64,000 bases of DNA from Anseranas semipalmata. Its lineage: Eukaryota; Chordata; Aves; Anseriformes; Anseranatidae. This document shows positions 63,601 through 64,000 of the stretch, in pieces (positions within the stretch are counted from its first letter, which is position 1; every line of letters begins with the position of its first letter). Location of the stretch: positions 533,460-597,459 of the forward strand of contig VXAA01004298.1 in assembly GCA_013399115.1 (NCBI GenBank). Reading direction: 5' to 3'. The notes beneath the pieces are model-generated. The model made no database searches. It saw only the letters and a list, made by a program, of their open reading frames with translations, and was not told the origin of the DNA. The position numbers and the translations under genes are program-made.

Positions 63601-64000
63601 GATGAAAAAGCAACAGTGATAAAATGCTTAGTCTATGTGCTTCTGAAAGACCAAATAAAAATAAAAAGACTGAAAACAAAAACAAAACTATAAAGTCCTC
63701 TTGACAAGAGAGTGGACAGCAGAAAAAGCCTCATATCAGGTATTCATTCTGTCCTTTTAAGACATTTGACTAAGAATCCTCTGACATTCTCAAATTATTA
63801 AGATCTAACACACTTTTTAAAGGAACACTTAAGGATGTCTTTCCCTTGTCATCTTCAGCATAGAGCATGCATTAACTCTTTACAGAAAGGCATGTGCATG
63901 CTTAGTTTACCCTTTAAAAAGAGGAGTTTGATCATTTTCCATGTAACAACTTGGCTCTTCTGCACACAAACACTCCAATGCCATAACACCTGAAAACCAC
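57676..64000. other. Unassigned A+T-rich DNA
   Basis: No gene firmly supported. Directly next to the CR1 is a minus-strand open frame of about 83 codons (57678-57926) behind an acceptor-like cttcatgtgcag. Near 61150-61400 the minus strand has two close donors (cagagg/gtaagtgtc and gtggag/gtgaggatc), each with short open frames upstream. They are only about 200 bases apart and their phases do not combine well, so they are not annotated as exons. It also contains a 20-odd A run around 60240-60260 and a 10-C run at 62415-62424. Confidence 0.5.

Noticed and set aside
1..64000. Most of the short open frames on both strands as genes
   Set aside because: They are 60-118 codons, lack known motifs and good start contexts, and fall within the number expected by chance in A+T-rich DNA of this length.
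1..64000. CRISPR arrays, operons, phage or plasmid features
   Set aside because: No regularly spaced repeats, no dense coding and no prokaryotic signals; CR1 elements and composition show vertebrate DNA.
1..64000. Endogenous retrovirus or LTR element
   Set aside because: No paired LTRs, primer binding site, or gag/pol-like frame was seen; the only reverse transcriptase sequences are non-LTR.

Overview
This is A+T-rich vertebrate nuclear DNA, most likely from a bird. The main evidence is seven copies of CR1, the dominant non-LTR retrotransposon of avian genomes. Their 3' ends match the bird-type families (cacagaatgg near the terminus, ttgggttggaagg or gaggttggaagg, and the [10 protein letters not shown]-terminus). 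There are no prokaryotic operons, ribosome binding sites, CRISPR arrays, tRNAs or rRNAs. Crocodilians and turtles also carry CR1, so 'bird' is an inference and the species cannot be named.

Layout. 1-7.3 kb is unassigned A+T-rich DNA with a 16-G tract. 7.27-8.88 kb holds a heavily decayed non-LTR reverse transcriptase of a non-CR1 type on the + strand; its conserved RT blocks appear in the right order but with stops and frameshifts. 9-28.5 kb is unassigned apart from an old CR1/L3-like fragment at 15.15-15.40 kb. 28.6-45.8 kb carries six CR1 copies: minus strand at 28.6, 30.4, 41.3 and 45.1 kb, plus strand at 32.1 and 43.1 kb. It also has a second ancient fragment at 36.84 kb and an unexplained 161-codon open frame at 33.3 kb. 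45.8-50.4 kb is unassigned. 50.4-53.9 kb holds three minus-strand open segments with good splice signals that join in frame and end at a stop codon. This is a tentative 3' end of a host gene whose protein I do not recognise. 56.6-57.7 kb is the youngest-looking CR1, with 319 uninterrupted codons of the C-terminal half of ORF2. 57.7-64 kb is unassigned.

The window therefore reads as intergenic or intronic DNA shaped by successive rounds of retrotransposition: an ancient non-CR1 LINE, ancient CR1/L3-like pieces, a middle-aged CR1 group, then younger CR1 copies. There is no CpG island and no convincing promoter. No complete host gene can be called.

Statistical caution. At this base composition I estimate by hand about one stop per 15 codons. 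Over both strands of 64 kb, several open frames of 100 codons or more are then expected by chance, and splice-like sites are common in introns. All host-exon calls are candidates only.
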